This document shows positions 34,798 through 46,780 of a DNA stretch of 64,000 nucleotides, one piece after another. Position numbers and translations under genes: made by a program. The stretch lies in contig CM057844.1 of assembly GCA_030068075.1 (NCBI GenBank), positions 13,438,001 through 13,502,000 of the forward strand, given 5' to 3'. Position 1 is the first letter of the stretch, and each line of letters opens with the position of its first letter. A model generated the notes under the pieces. That model was given only the letters and a program-made list of their open reading frames with translations, was not told the origin of the DNA and made no database searches. The DNA comes from Paguma larvata. Its lineage: Eukaryota; Chordata; Mammalia; Carnivora; Viverridae.

Positions 34798-35015
34798 TTT
34801 TAATGTTTTTATTTATTTTTGAGAGAGAGAGAGAGAGAGACAGTGTATGAGTGGGAGAGGGGCAGAGTGGGAGGGAGACACAGAATCTGAAGCAGGCTCC
34901 AGGCTCTGAGCTGTTAGCACAGAGCCCGATGAGGGACTAGAACCCATGAACCACAAGATCATAACCTGAGCTTAAGTCAGATGCTTAACCAACTGGGCCA
35001 CCCAGGCGCCCCACT
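34798..35015 (-). mobile_element. CAN-SINE, antisense
   Basis: (GA)n at 34820-34840, antisense head ending 'ggccacccaggcgcccc'. Flanks GGAAGTACTTTT (34786-34797) and GGAAGCACTTTT (35016-35027) differ at one base. Confidence 0.94.
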
Positions 35016-35124
35016 GGAAGCACTTTTAAACGTATACTTCTCAAAGCATTTTTCACTAATTCTACTACATCTTCTTGGCTTTCAAATATTCTACAATGTC
35101 TTCCTTTTTTCCTGGGGTCTTAGC

Positions 35125-35275
35125 AGTGCTTCTCAAACTATGGTTCCAAATTAACACATATTTAAGGTGCTTATTTAAAATGCATAGATCTTGACCCATC
35201 CCAGTGAACTGTATATAAAATCTCTAAAGATAAGGTTGAGGAATCTGCATTTTAACAAACAGGGGGCAGTTGAAT
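35125..35275. mobile_element. MER5-like hAT remnant
   Basis: Starts 'gcagtgcttctcaaactatg' and contains 'gaggaatctgcattttaac', both typical of the MER5 group. The 3' end is decayed. Confidence 0.5.
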
Positions 35276-35784
35276 CTTCTATACATTAATGTCTGTTAAA
35301 AATTGCCTTCAAGAAATCAATAGACATCATATAAGGATTTGGCTTTCTTAGGCAATTGCTATTCGTTTGCTCCCCAATTCTTCCATCTTCAGCTCACAGG
35401 AAAAAAGACCTTCATAAGTATTTTCCAAAATTAAATAAATAAAAGTTCCATGTTTTGCTCATTTTCTTTAACCCATCACCCATCTGTTTCTGCTTCTTTT
35501 CTCTTACAATTTCCATCTTTTCTTTTATCACCCTGTTCCATACATTCATATATCCACTTTCTTATCATTTCCTGTGAATTTCTCTCTGATCTTCCAGGTG
35601 CACATAGTGCAATGATTTACTCAGTAAGGTCTATGGCAGCTGGTGATGATTGCTTCATTCCACAGCAAGAAAAAGTGATTCAGGAAAATGCACTGCCCAA
35701 AATGAGGCAATGGGGCTTTTATCCAAACAAAATCTTACCACATGAATGTCCCATTTTGTTTTTTATTTTTATTTTTTTGACCAG

Positions 35785-35930
35785 TAAATCTATGAACCAG
35801 GAGCATTAGCATCATCTGGGAACTTAATAGAAATGAAGAATATCAGGACCCACTCCAGACCCACTGGATCAGAACCTAAATTGCAGTAAGCTCTCCACTT
35901 CATTTTTTGTATATGTTAAAATTTGAAAAG
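35785..35930 (+). mobile_element. MER5A remnant
   Basis: 'agcattagcatcatctggga', 'acttaatagaaatgaagaat' and 'ggatcagaacctaaattgca' follow sense MER5A order. Confidence 0.65.
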
Positions 35931-36999
35931 GGTTTATATTGCATATAGCACTATCAAAGGTAACAGAGAATTAAATCATCAGTTTATGTATCCATTAACA
36001 AAATTTAAATAAGAGTAAAATACTTCTCATTGGTATCAGACTCCAATATTTGGAAGAAGATACATTTATCTTTGATGTGCCGTAGCTGAAACTACTGCTT
36101 TTCAATTACACAGGTTCAAACATCCTGTAAACATGTTGAAATATTTTCATTTAAGAAACAACAGTAATCATCCCAATGGGTGCTTTCTCTAAGCCTACCT
36201 CCCAGATGACTGAATTTATTATGAAAGGCAATGGTAATGTAGAGTAAGGATTATACTTTATTGGACCTGAAAAGGATCTTAAAAGTCATAGAAACCCAAA
36301 TCCCTGACTTTTAAAATGTAGGAACTCTCTCTTGGATTCCAAACCCCTCTCTCTAACTCTCTAATAGAAGTCTCTTCCTAGATAGCCTTCTGACATATCC
36401 CACTGAAACTGCAAAGTCGGCCCATTTTACAGCTCCACCGTCTTGAAGGTGACCGTTCCTTTCAGGAATCCTTTTTAATGTATTTGTCCATTTTATTAGA
36501 AGTTCAATGAAAACCCAATAATTAAATCCATGATTACACCTAACCCAGTGCACTTAACTAATCATATATTACAATAGACTATGAGAATAAACAAGAGAGG
36601 ATGTCACTGACTACCACATTGCTCTGTGGGCCTACCATACTTTCTACAAGCTTCCTCCAAGATCATGTGTAGCATTTGATTTTATGTAAGCAAGACTGAA
36701 TTCAAGTGCTATAACACAGCCACATATTAAATAGTTGTCAAGTTCAATTTCTTTACTTTTTAAGATCAAAAATATATAATTCAGAAACTCCACTTTGGAC
36801 ACTATTCACATAGACTCTTTGCTCTAGAAAGATATAAAACTTAAATTCCATAGAATGACTCTTAGATCTTGATGATTTTTCTTCTGCTTACTATATCCAA
36901 CTTTATCTTGACGCACCACTTATTCTGTGCTCCAACATCACAGACTACCTCTTGGCTTACCACCAATAGCAGGTGAATTTGCAAGGGAGACTTCCAAGT
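35931..36999. other. Gene-free, unassigned DNA
   Basis: No recognised repeat or exon. The segment at 36220-36560 is less AT-rich and might be an old MIR/L2-related stretch, but I cannot align it with confidence. Confidence 0.35.
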
Positions 37000-37385
37000 G
37001 AATTCATTGTCCATCATCTTACATGTCCCACCTCAAGTATGCCAGAAGGCATCTTTTAGTTCTCTGCCCTGGAGACTTTGCTATTCTGACTCCCATGAGC
37101 ATGCACAGTCCCTGAGGAAGGTCTCTACCAATGGAGACAGGATCCAATGGTATAAGTGCTCCAGTTTCCTTATCTCAAGTGGACTATTTTGGAAAGCATT
37201 GTGTTTCTCAGGAAGTTCTAATGGAACCAAGCCCCACTGCCCATAGGGGAGGCCCTTGTTAAGCTACCCTGACAGTGGTTTCCCCCTTCCCTGTCTTGCC
37301 TACCCTCACTAATGCTTCCTGGGTTTTACTCCCAAAAAACCATCTTGTGCCCAAATCCTTGTTTCAGGTTCTGCTCTCAGGAGAA
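37000..37385 (+). mobile_element. Possible ancient LTR remnant
   Basis: The end of this block ('cccaaatccttgtttcaggt' followed by 'tctgctctcaggagaaaag') resembles the closing part of an old mammalian LTR whose family I cannot name. No partner LTR or internal region is seen. Could be unique DNA. Confidence 0.3.
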
Positions 37386-37985
37386 AAGAAACAGACACAC
37401 CTTCTTCTGTAAAAGTATCCTTGGAACCCTAAATCCCTCCCTCCCCACAAGTAGAATGTTGTATCTGTGTTCTCTTTGCTACTCTCCAACCTTATATATA
37501 TTATGGTTGTTTCACTCACCACAAACAGATGTAATTGTTGATTATCACACATACTCTAAGGTCTCTCCTCTGTCCCCCTACAAACAGGCCATCCAACCAC
37601 ATAGACTGTCACACATACTCATACGTGTCTGTGCACCCTGGCTCTGCTGCTTCTCTGATGTGGCATTCTGGGTCACATGATGTCACTCTACTTATTGGAC
37701 ACTGTGGTTCCCTTGACACTGACACTGGCCCAAATCTAGTCTTCCTGGTACAACAACTCTCACTAGACTCAGCTCTCCTTCACATTGCTCCACCAGGCAG
37801 AGCAACCAGGTTGATCCCAGGCTGATACCCATGGTTGATCCCTCAAGCACCCTTGCTCATATCCAGGGCCTCCAGGCTGCCACAGCTCCAAGGTGCCTGT
37901 GGCGGATTGATTAAGTCTCAGAGTCTTTCCCATTCGGTGAAACAACTGTTCCATTTTGATTTCACTAAGATTCTCTCATTCATTT
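37386..37985. other. Gene-free, moderately GC-richer DNA
   Basis: It has several overlapping short frames (60-122 codons) on both strands, none with a recognised domain or a convincing exon boundary. Confidence 0.35.
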
Positions 37986-38055
37986 AAAAAGTTAGGCAAG
38001 ATCCACATATTTACTAAATAAATAAACAAACAAATAAATAAAAAAGTTAGGCAAG
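37986..38055 (+). mobile_element. Tail-only retro-insertion (40 bp) with 15-bp TSD
   Basis: Exact copies of AAAAAGTTAGGCAAG at 37986-38000 and 38041-38055 flank 40 bp made mostly of AAAT/AAAC units, like the tail of a felid SINE or L1. It looks like an L1-machinery insertion that copied little more than the tail. Confidence 0.7.
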
Positions 38056-38179
38056 GGATAGGTTCAATCAGAAGCTACCATTCCCCATTTAAATTGCTAT
38101 TCTCCTTAATCTCCCTAAATCACTAATAGTTTATCAGTAAGACAAATTCTGTTTTCTTTCCCTACTCCTATACCCATTA

Positions 38180-38290
38180 ATCTGCATGGCTTAATCAAGT
38201 TATGTAACTTCTCCTGGCTTTAAAAGTTTTCATTTGTAAAATGGGGGTAATTGTTACATACTGAAAGACAATATATATAATAACAATAAT
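38180..38290 (+). mobile_element. MIR SINE remnant
   Basis: 'aatcaagttatgtaacttct', then 'catttgtaaaatgggggtaa', the sense MIR core and 3' part. Confidence 0.65.
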
Positions 38291-38410
38291 GACTCGAGTT
38301 TAAGTCTTGAGTTTTCTTAGAACTCTAGGCTAGGGTTTATGATTATTGCCACCTAACCGTATGATTTCAAGATATTATTCTAGTACCATATCAGAAACAC
38401 GCTCTCTCTT

Positions 38411-38431
38411 ACACACACGCACACACACTCT

Positions 38432-38478
<47 letters not shown>
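38411..38478. repeat. (AC)n microsatellite, compound
   Basis: An imperfect AC run at 38411-38429 followed by a pure CA run at 38433-38478. Confidence 0.97.
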
Positions 38479-38479
<1 letters not shown>

Positions 38480-38481
<2 letters not shown>

Positions 38482-39320
38482 GCAATATCCTCCTCCAGTC
38501 TGTCTGTGATTGATGCTGTTATCCTTGAAGGATATTTCAGCTCTATACCTGAAATGGATCCACAAATATAATTGCTGACCTCGATTTATTCCCCCCAAAA
38601 AAACCTATTACAATGGTGCAAGTGTGTAGCACTCAATAAAGGATGTGACAATTGCGGATATAAATTCAAACTTTGGCATGCCAGTGTTACAGCATCCTCA
38701 TATTTAGACATCAAACAAGACTTCCCTGTTGTACAAAGCAAAGGAACAGGAAAACATAGACCACTCAGCATGACTGCACTGGCTCCAGCAGGTCAGGAGG
38801 CTGCTTCTTCAGGGGATGAAAATACTCATGCTTCCTGTGTTTCAGGAAGAACCTGGGTCCATCTTGGCAACATAAAGCTCCTTGGTGCTTAAAAACAAGC
38901 ATGCCTCATATCCACATCATCAGTTCTGAAATTGGGAGTGGGGGTTAAAAGCTTTGGATTCCGCTGAGAGAAGCAGACACTTAGAGAATTAAACCATTAA
39001 CTATGAAAACATTAAATAGTTAGGGAGCAGAAATTAGGATGAGTTTTTCATTTACTCATCCTAGATCATTTACTCATGCTTTTTTGGGATCATTTTGCTC
39101 TGAAACTATGGGGGATAAGAAAGTCTTAATCTAACCTTGAACTCAAGACAAAAATATTGATTTTGCAGAATGACTGCATATGTGAAATTTATTGTGAAGA
39201 AGACCATCAGCACACATCTATTTCATATAAACCACAAAGTACATAAAGAAAATAAAAAGGGGGACAGGATAGGGTAGAATGGTCATAAGTTATTTATTTA
39301 GAAGATTTTTATTGTGAACA
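38480..39320. other. Gene-free, unassigned DNA
   Basis: A 106-codon plus-strand frame at 38572-38892 has no recognised domain and no supporting exon structure. I treat it as chance. Confidence 0.4.
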
Positions 39321-39339
39321 ATTCAAATATACAAAAGGA

Positions 39340-39558
39340 GGGGCGCCTGGGTGGCTCAGTTGGTTAAGCGTCCGACTTTGGCTCAGGTCATGATTTCATG
39401 GTCTGTGAGTTCGAGCCCCGCATCGGGCTCTGTGCTGGTGGCTCAGAGCCTGGAGCCTACTTCAGATTCTATATCTCCCTCTCTCTCTGCCCTTCCCTTG
39501 CTCATACTCTGTCTCTATGTCTCTCAAAAATAAATAAACGTTAAAAAATTAAAAAAAA
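39340..39558 (+). mobile_element. CAN-SINE, sense, young
   Basis: The head 'ggggcgcctgggtggctcag' is followed by a polymerase III B-box-like GTTCGAGCC at 39409-39417, a CT-rich middle and an A-rich tail. Exact 16-bp flanks CAAATATACAAAAGGA at 39324-39339 and 39559-39574. Confidence 0.97.
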
Positions 39559-39634
39559 CAAATATACAAAAGGAAAAAACAATATATAATGAATCATCAT
39601 GCTCCATGTCCCCACAGCTTCGACAATTACCAGC

Positions 39635-39835
39635 CTGGGGGCACCTGGTGGCTCAGTCAGTTAACTGTCCAACTCTTGATTTTGGTTTAGGTCATGATCT
39701 CACAGTTCCTGAGATTGAGCCACACATCAGGTTCCATGCTGACAATGCTAAGCCTACTTGGGATTCTTTCCCTCTCTCTCCCTCTACTGCTCCCCTGCTC
39801 GTTCTCTCTCAAAATAAATAAATAAAGCTTAAAAA
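39635..39835 (+). mobile_element. CAN-SINE, sense, older
   Basis: 'gggggcacctggtggctcag', a diverged head and tail 'aataaataaataaagcttaa'. Flanks AATTACCAGC (39625-39634) and AATTACTAGC (39836-39845) differ at one base. Confidence 0.92.
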
Positions 39836-40119
39836 AATTACTAGCATAGTACATTTTTAGAGTTATAGATACTTAGGCTACACAAAGCTTAGCCAAGCCT
39901 GACAGCAGTGCATTTGACATTTTTTGGCACATGATTATTTGTTTCTTCTCCTGCCATTTGTAGCCACTATAAATCCACCAAAGAGAAAAGTGGGCGAAAA
40001 CTATGTGAGTGTGTGGGTGTTTTCCCATGCATTCTATTTGTTTATTCATATAGTCCAGTCCCCAGGGAAATTTTTTTTAAAAATTTAGTTTCACTCTAGA
40101 AGATCCAAAGAACTCAGCA

Positions 40120-40260
40120 TTTTACAAGCTCTGAGTTGTTAATCCTTACAGCTACTTCCCTATGACGTCAGTAAGTGAGAAGTGTTATTATCCCCATTTC
40201 ACAGATGAAGAAACTGAGGACTTTTATGACTATATGTCTCATCCAGAGCCAAACTGTGCT
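40120..40260 (-). mobile_element. MIR SINE
   Basis: 'tattatccccatttcacaga' and 'tgaagaaactgaggact' form a well-kept antisense MIR core. Confidence 0.75.
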
Positions 40261-40304
40261 GGCAAGAGAATCAAGAACTTTCAATAAAGCTCATTTATTT
40301 AACC

Positions 40305-40635
40305 TTTAGATGAGCACTGTCGAACAGAAATATAGGATGAGTGACATGCAATTTAAAATTTTCCAGTAGCCAAATTATGGAAAAGTAATAACAGGTGAAA
40401 ATATTAAAGATAATTTAATAAATTATCCAAAATATTATCATTCTAACAATATTTTAAAAACTATTAATGAGAGACTTTAAATTCTTGTATTTATACTAAA
40501 TCTTCAAAATAAATGTGTATTTGACATTTAAAGCACGTCTCAGTTTGGATTCACCACATCTCAAGGTGCTCAATAGTCATAGGTGGCTATTAGCTCTCAT
40601 AATGGGCAACAGAGCCCTTCGTCATAAGCTCTTCT
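40305..40635. mobile_element. Non-autonomous DNA transposon (hAT-like, unnamed)
   Basis: The text 'gcactgtcgaacagaaatat', 'ttttccagtagccaaat', 'agcacgtctcagtttggatt' and 'gtgctcaatagtcat' matches a widespread mammalian interspersed repeat. Degraded complementary ends (GAGCACTGT at the left, ACAGAGCCC at the right) suggest terminal inverted repeats. I do not assign a family name. Confidence 0.5.
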
Positions 40636-41999
40636 CTCCTAAGGCCATGCTTCCTCCCACTAGACAGCATAATCGAGACATGCTTATCTTTTGTTGACTG
40701 TTTGGGATGCCTTCAATTTTGTTTGAATATCACTTTGGTTTGGGCTAATTTTACCAAATTATACATATGAATTAATGCCTTTAGAAAGTAATGCAAAGTC
40801 CAACTCTAGGAGCAAAATGGGGGGAAACCTCACAAATTAGAAAGAGGATATTATGTATATTAAATTCCAGTTCCTATAGTTTAGAGGGTTTAATAGAATT
40901 AGTGGTAGAATAGAATTAGGAATTTACTTGTGGCAGGCAAGCAAATCAATTGCTTGTTTTAGTATAAGAGCTGTGAAGCTTTGATTTTTGGCATCGGTTA
41001 GCTGGCAGATATTTAAAACATCTTTTTCAGTTGAAAACTCCAATAAATTCCACAAATTACAATAGTGACATAGGTACTAAATAGTATGATTTTAGGGGGT
41101 ATAACTTCCATTTATTTCACTCCTTAATGGTATTCACATAGTCAGGGAAAGCTTTGCCTCTTCTAATTAGCAAGTACTTGCATTCCCCATGGTAGGAGAT
41201 TGCCCTTTGAGTACTGACCTTTATACACCACACAAAGCCACAAGCAGATTCATCTGAATCTCTCCCTTATTTCACTAGAGGTCTCTGAATTTGGTGGTGA
41301 CATTAAATGAAACATCTGAAATCTCAAAATATTTCACGAGGTCAAAAATCCATGACAACCTAAGAAGAACTTAACATCTGGGTCAGAGGGAGAAAAAGCA
41401 ATGTTTCCACAGGCAAAAAAATGTAACTATAGCCTGTATTTCACAAGTGGTGGCACTATAGTGAAGGAAAGCCTGAAGTAAAACAAATCCAGTTTGTAAT
41501 CAACAAGATACATGACTTACTAGCACATGACTCTAAGGTTAAGGAAACCAATATACAAGAAATTAAAGGTTTATAAAGTAATGAATGCCAATAGCAGATT
41601 CAGAAGTATTTGTGGTGGTTAACAGTAACCATCGAAGTATCTCAATACTAGGATATACACTGAATCTTCAGTTATTTCAGAGAATTTTTTGAGGTAGACA
41701 GCTTAGAAGAGTTTCCCCTATAAATGTTCTATAATGAAAGCCAATAAAGGAATTTCACTCTATTTTTATGTCTGTCTATCCAACCATCCTTCTATCTACG
41801 AACATATCTACCTATGTATGTTCTTTCCCAAAGAAATAAATCATAAAACTATAGCATAATGGAAATTAACGGATTAGGAAAATATTAATATATATGAATA
41901 ATACTGAAAAAATGCCCATCCCATTTGCTGAATAAAGACCCATTCAATAGATAGAAAGGATGTAGTAGGTGATAGGTAATTATTCCTCAATAAAATAAA
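40636..41999. other. Gene-free, unassigned DNA
   Basis: Unique-looking AT-rich sequence; no gene or named repeat. Confidence 0.4.
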
Positions 42000-42447
42000 A
42001 AGTAAATCCTGCTATTTGCAACATGGGTGAACTTTGAGGGCATTATGCTAGGTGGCATAAGTCAATAAGGAAAGACAAATAACTGCATGATCTCACTTCT
42101 ATGTGGAAACTCGAAAAGCTAAGATGATAGAGAGATTAGATGGTGGTTGCCATGGGTGGGGGAAATGTGTAGATGCTGGTTGGAGGGCAGCTAAACTTCA
42201 GTTTGAGTAAGTTGCAGGGATCTAATATATAGCAGGGTGACTATAGTTAACAATACTATATTGTATCCTTGAAAGTTGTTAGGAGAGTAGATACTAAGTG
42301 TTATCAACACCACAACAAAAATGAATGGTAATTAGGTGTTAACTAACCTAATGGTAATCATTTAGCAGTATATACATGTTTCAAATCATTACATTGCACA
42401 CCTTCAACTTACACAATGTTATATATCAATTTAACTTAATAAAGCTA
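42000..42447 (+). mobile_element. Older L1 (L1MA/MB-like) 3' end
   Basis: Sense text of an old L1: 'cattatgctaggtggcataa', 'gcatgatctcacttctatgt', 'atggtggttgccatgggtgg', 'gtgactatagttaacaatac', 'cattgcacaccttcaactta' and 'atcaatttaacttaataaag'. The poly(A) tail is lost. Confidence 0.85.
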
Positions 42448-43076
42448 GGGGCAACGGAGATCCATCCAAGAGACAAATTTTCAAAACAGCTTTATCTGTT
42501 GGTCTTGATGGTCAAGACTATCTTAAAATTCTTCAGCAACTATAAAATAACTCCAGAATTCACATCCATTTGAAATATCTTGTAATGAATTATGTAACTA
42601 AACTTACTTGAAAGTTTCCATAAAGGCTAATCAATCAAGGAGTTCTGCCTTTTTGCTCACAGGATTCAGTCTGATTATCATTGTTTTACCTCCAATTCCC
42701 TAGACTTCTCCCACAAACATTTTACCTTGTTAAAGATGCTCCTTTTCCCAACAAATTCATTTGGCTTTACAAGAATTCTGCCATGAAGTGAAAAATGGGC
42801 ACCCACAAAAAACACGCAGCATGCATTTATTCACACATGTTCCAGAGGAACCTGGATATATCACCAACCCAGGTGATGAAGCCAATGGAAACCTCAACTC
42901 TCCTAGTAGGAAGTCAGACAAGGAGCAAATGATTCTCCCTTACATAATTCTTGCTTTATTGCCAGAGGATCAGATCATCCAAGCTCTAGAATGGCTCCTT
43001 TGGGAATTTCCCTGACTCCCACTTGGACAAACTCTGGCCTCTCAGAAACTGTCTTAGAAGTTAATAAATAGCTGAT

Positions 43077-43136
43077 AAATAAATAGCTAAATGATTAAAA
43101 CCTGTTAAATAAATAGCTAAATGATTAAAAACTGTT
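43077..43136 (+). repeat. 30-bp tandem duplication
   Basis: Two adjacent 30-bp units (43077-43106 and 43107-43136) that differ at one base. The unit contains AAATAGCTAAATGATT. Confidence 0.95.
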
Positions 43137-43218
43137 CCTTCCTAGATGAACACACTAGAAATAGTAAATTACCAACCACATCATCAGGTTATTTAATGTT
43201 CTTTCACAACTGTGCCTT

Positions 43219-43286
43219 GTGAAAGAAGAGAAGGGAAAGGAGAAGGGAAGGGAAGGGAAGAGGAAAAGGAAAAGGGATTGGAAAGG
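43219..43286 (+). repeat. GGGAA/GGAAAA polypurine tract
   Basis: Almost pure purine stretch of about 68 bp with GGGAA and GGAAAA units, interrupted only by TT near 43277. Likely an old low-complexity repeat. Confidence 0.9.
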
Positions 43287-43779
43287 AAGACTTTATTTCC
43301 TGTCTCTTGGAATGGTATGTGTAATACTTATTTTGTATTTTATCATACTAAAGCAACTCATCATGTTCTTTGAGCACACGTATTATTATAAAGCTGGGCA
43401 AATTTTAAAGTATCACACATTTGTTAGGTATATGGAGTCTGACAATGGTGAATAAAAGATCCCTTAATCCTAAAGAAATTTTTGACCAAGAAAATACGTG
43501 CTTTTATATGAACTTCCTTTTCTCCCACAGACATTTCATAATCTGAAGATGGAAAATCAAGAGGCCATTTGATGAGGTTGGATATCAAACACACAGGCTC
43601 TCCAGCCCTTAGGCTGTTTACTTGGTGGCCCCACATCACATCTGGGTTGCAAATCTCCCTCCAGCATAGCCCTTCTATTCAGGCCACCAGGTTTATACAA
43701 AGAGACCGCCCAGCTGCTAGCTGGTAAAAGGCTCCCAGGGTCTCATGCAGTCCCTAAGAGCTGCATAATTCAGTGCAGA

Positions 43780-43930
43780 AGCCGTCCATGCAATTACATG
43801 TCCCTGTAGATTACAGGGTAATTACATCAAGGAGATGAAAAATAATTGCTTGTAACTTGCACTGTGGCTGAGAAGGCATAAATAATCACATGTGCGCTAT
43901 GTAATCATGAGATCATTTTGCCACTACTGT
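43780..43930. promoter_or_regulatory. Candidate conserved regulatory block
   Basis: A repeat-free block with clustered TAAT-core motifs. The motif AATTACAT occurs at 43792-43799 and again at 43820-43827. Between the copies is a perfect inverted repeat, CCCTGTA (43802-43808) and TACAGGG (43812-43818) around GAT. Further TAAT and ATAATCA sites follow. Such homeodomain-site clusters occur in vertebrate enhancers. Function is inference from motif density only. Confidence 0.3.
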
Positions 43931-46490
43931 GTCACAGCTACCACATATTTAGAAGACCATCAGTGACTAAAGGTGAGAAAAAGCACTGGAGGTTGTTTGT
44001 AAACTGAAATGTAAAGAACTGAAGACCTGATGGCTACACCTTGCCTTTCCAGAGGATTGCCCCAGGAAAAATTTTGTAAGACCCCCAACCAGCATTCACA
44101 ATGGGAGTAAAAAGTGAGTAGTGTATTAAGTGTTGCTTGATTTGCACATTTCAGTTTGACTTCTGCCATCTGGTCCCTATTTCCCAGGCTCCAACATTTG
44201 ATCTCTAGAAAGGTATAGATAAAACTATGCAAGCTGTTAAAAATTCTACCTAATACAGAATGGTATTTGAAAGATTATTGAGTCATCTTACGTGTTTAAT
44301 TCATAACTTCCTAGATATTATTTACTATGATTAAATCTAAATTCTCTTTAGCAAACAATTCCTCAGTCTCATTCACTGTTTTAAATCAAGGAAAGAAACA
44401 TTCTATGCCCAAACAACATAAATTTTTAAGTAGCTTTGCTGTATAAAGGTAATTTATGCCTGGTTCATTAATAACTATAAATTACTTAATATATTTAGGA
44501 ATAAAGTGAAAAAAGAATGTGTATGTCTTTGCATGATTCCTTCCAGAGTAGTGTTGTTTGATCTCTCTGCTTAATCAGATCTTGTTTCAATAATTGATGA
44601 AGCCTGGGAGTAACTCAAGTATTAAATTAGATGCTTTAAAATCCCATATTAAAGTCCATTTTGATATTACATTTATTCTTTAAAAATGATGATCTTTTCA
44701 TTGGAGAATACAAATGCTAATCATTTTAGAAGCAGCAATAAAAATTCCCGCAAGAAATTCAAGCTTAATCTCTTTTTAATGGGGACTGACATGGAAAACC
44801 AATGTTAGTGAGCAAGGTAGTTTGAATTAAGAAGAAAACATTCTTAAACTAGTTTCAAAATTACACAGATGGAAAGAAATAAAAATTAACTTCTAAGCAA
44901 AATCTAAACATTTGAAAGTATTATTTAGTGTAGGCACTTACAATCCCTTTTGTGCCACTAGTCTTTTGGCAATCTGGTGAAGTCAATGGTCTTCTCTAAA
45001 AATAATGTCTTTAAAAGTATTAGATAAAATAGGAATACAAAAGAAACCAATTATACAAGTGTAATTAAAAAAACATATTTGTGATGTAGTAAAACACAAT
45101 TTTTTGTTAGTGAATTAATATGTGCTATTAAATGGGTCTATTTGCTGCTGTGTTTTCATAGTAGTGAGGAACATATATGAGATTTTCAAATATTATAACA
45201 ACTCTCATGCAATATGACACTAATCCATATCCTCGTATTGTGGTTTGTTGTTCACATTTATTACTGAAAGAAATGCTCAAGTTTGAATAGAACTTACCAA
45301 GAATAAGATGTAATTTCCCCCTCCCAATCTACATATCCCCTAAATCCTATTCACAGACCCTTTTGCGGGGTGAGGACCTTTGGTTGCTAGGTTAAAAGTC
45401 CCTTATTTTATACCAGTTTCTAAGAAATATTAAAAACATAACTGTTTAATGTTGTCATTTTATTCTTACCATCCCTGAGACTAAGGTAAATGGCATAACG
45501 AGTTGTTTGTTTTGCAACAAAACTGGGAAGAGAAAAACATTTAGTAAATTAAATTATTATTTACATTTAGTAAATTTATAAAATCCTTCTGTTATTCAAG
45601 ATAAGGGCATATCTGGTACATAAAGCCTACGTTTCACAAGTATAAGGTGTGTAAATGCAGTGTGATAAAATAGTACAAGGAACAAATTCATTTCCTCAAC
45701 CTTCATTACTTTATCTACAAAATAAAGTAACTGGTCTGGATAACCCTCATCTGATATGCTAATATTAAATCTGTGCTAATCTGAAATTAAGACTATGATG
45801 GAATTATCTACCCATTCCTATCTTTCCCATACCATCAGGCTGCTTATTTAACGACCTTAGTGTTCCCTTCAATTCCAGTACGACTTGGCAGTTTATAAAA
45901 TCATTACAGACATCCCTATTCTCATTTCCATTATTGCAAGTATGTAGCTGCAATGCCAACATTTGAACTTCCCAAACTCCCTAAAAGATGTGAAATGCTC
46001 ATATAGGCAAGCCATGTTAGTAGGGGAGGGATAATTCCTATTAACATATGTAAATACCCCCTACCATGGAATATTTTCTCCTGAAACTTCTAAGTGCCTA
46101 TCTCTTGATGATTATGCCATTATTATTTATTGAGCTGTGAAAAGCAGTTCTCAGTACACATAGCAGAGAGGAACAAGCTTGCAATTTTAATAAGGCCCAT
46201 AAGATAATTAAGACATACAATCTCTTCTCTAATGCCAGGCCAGGAGGACTTTTCAATCTGTAATATGAATGACTAAATGCTTTCATGTTTGAATTTATAC
46301 ATGGCTATAAAATATATTTTGATTTTTTTTAGTCAGCCCTTTCATTTGTCTTAATTTCCCCCAGGCAAAAACGAAACATCCCACATCTTGTTCCACTAAA
46401 ACTGGGGAAGTTCAGTTGGGCTGTAGTTCTATCTATTTCTTTCTTTCAAATGTATCCTGAACACTGTGTGCTTGGTCACTCATCTGCTCA
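43931..46490. other. Repeat-poor, gene-free DNA
   Basis: About 2.5 kb of AT-rich unique-looking sequence with no SINE, L1 or LTR that I can recognise and no exon-like frame. It is the cleanest stretch in the window. Confidence 0.5.
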
Positions 46491-46493
46491 TGA

Positions 46494-46533
46494 AAAATAA
46501 AAAAATAAAAAATAAATAAATAAATAAATAAAA
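46494..46533. repeat. (AAAT)n / A-rich simple repeat
   Basis: AAAAAATAAAAA followed by five AAAT units. It may be the bare tail of a lost retro-insertion. Confidence 0.9.
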
Positions 46534-46654
46534 CCAAACTGTATCTTAGAATAGCTCCATATATTTGTGCAATCCTTCCTCCAAATAAAGTAGGTCCATG
46601 CTTCTGTGAAGTAAGCAAGAGTGTGAATGACTAATTTCATTTTATAGATTCAGT

Positions 46655-46780
46655 CTTATAGTCAACATATTTCTGGAGTTCCTACAGTGGTGGATTCATT
46701 GAGGGACATAAAATATGGACACCCCTTCTCTCAAGGAAGATGCATCTAGTCTGGGGCATAACACACAAAGATGAATGCAA
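46655..46780 (-). mobile_element. L2 3' end, antisense
   Basis: 'gtcaacatatttctggagtt', then 'ctctcaaggaagatgcatct', with 'agtctggggcataacacaca', is the reverse complement of an L2 3' end. Confidence 0.5.

Noticed and set aside
35450..35809. 119-codon plus-strand frame
   Set aside because: Low-complexity hydrophobic start, partly in a MER5-like region, no domain.
37312..37680. 122-codon plus-strand frame, possible exon
   Set aside because: No recognised domain, no clear splice sites or neighbouring exons, and overlapping frames on both strands.
39340..39420. tRNA-like sequence with polymerase III box B
   Set aside because: It is the tRNA-Lys-derived head of a SINE, not a folded tRNA gene.
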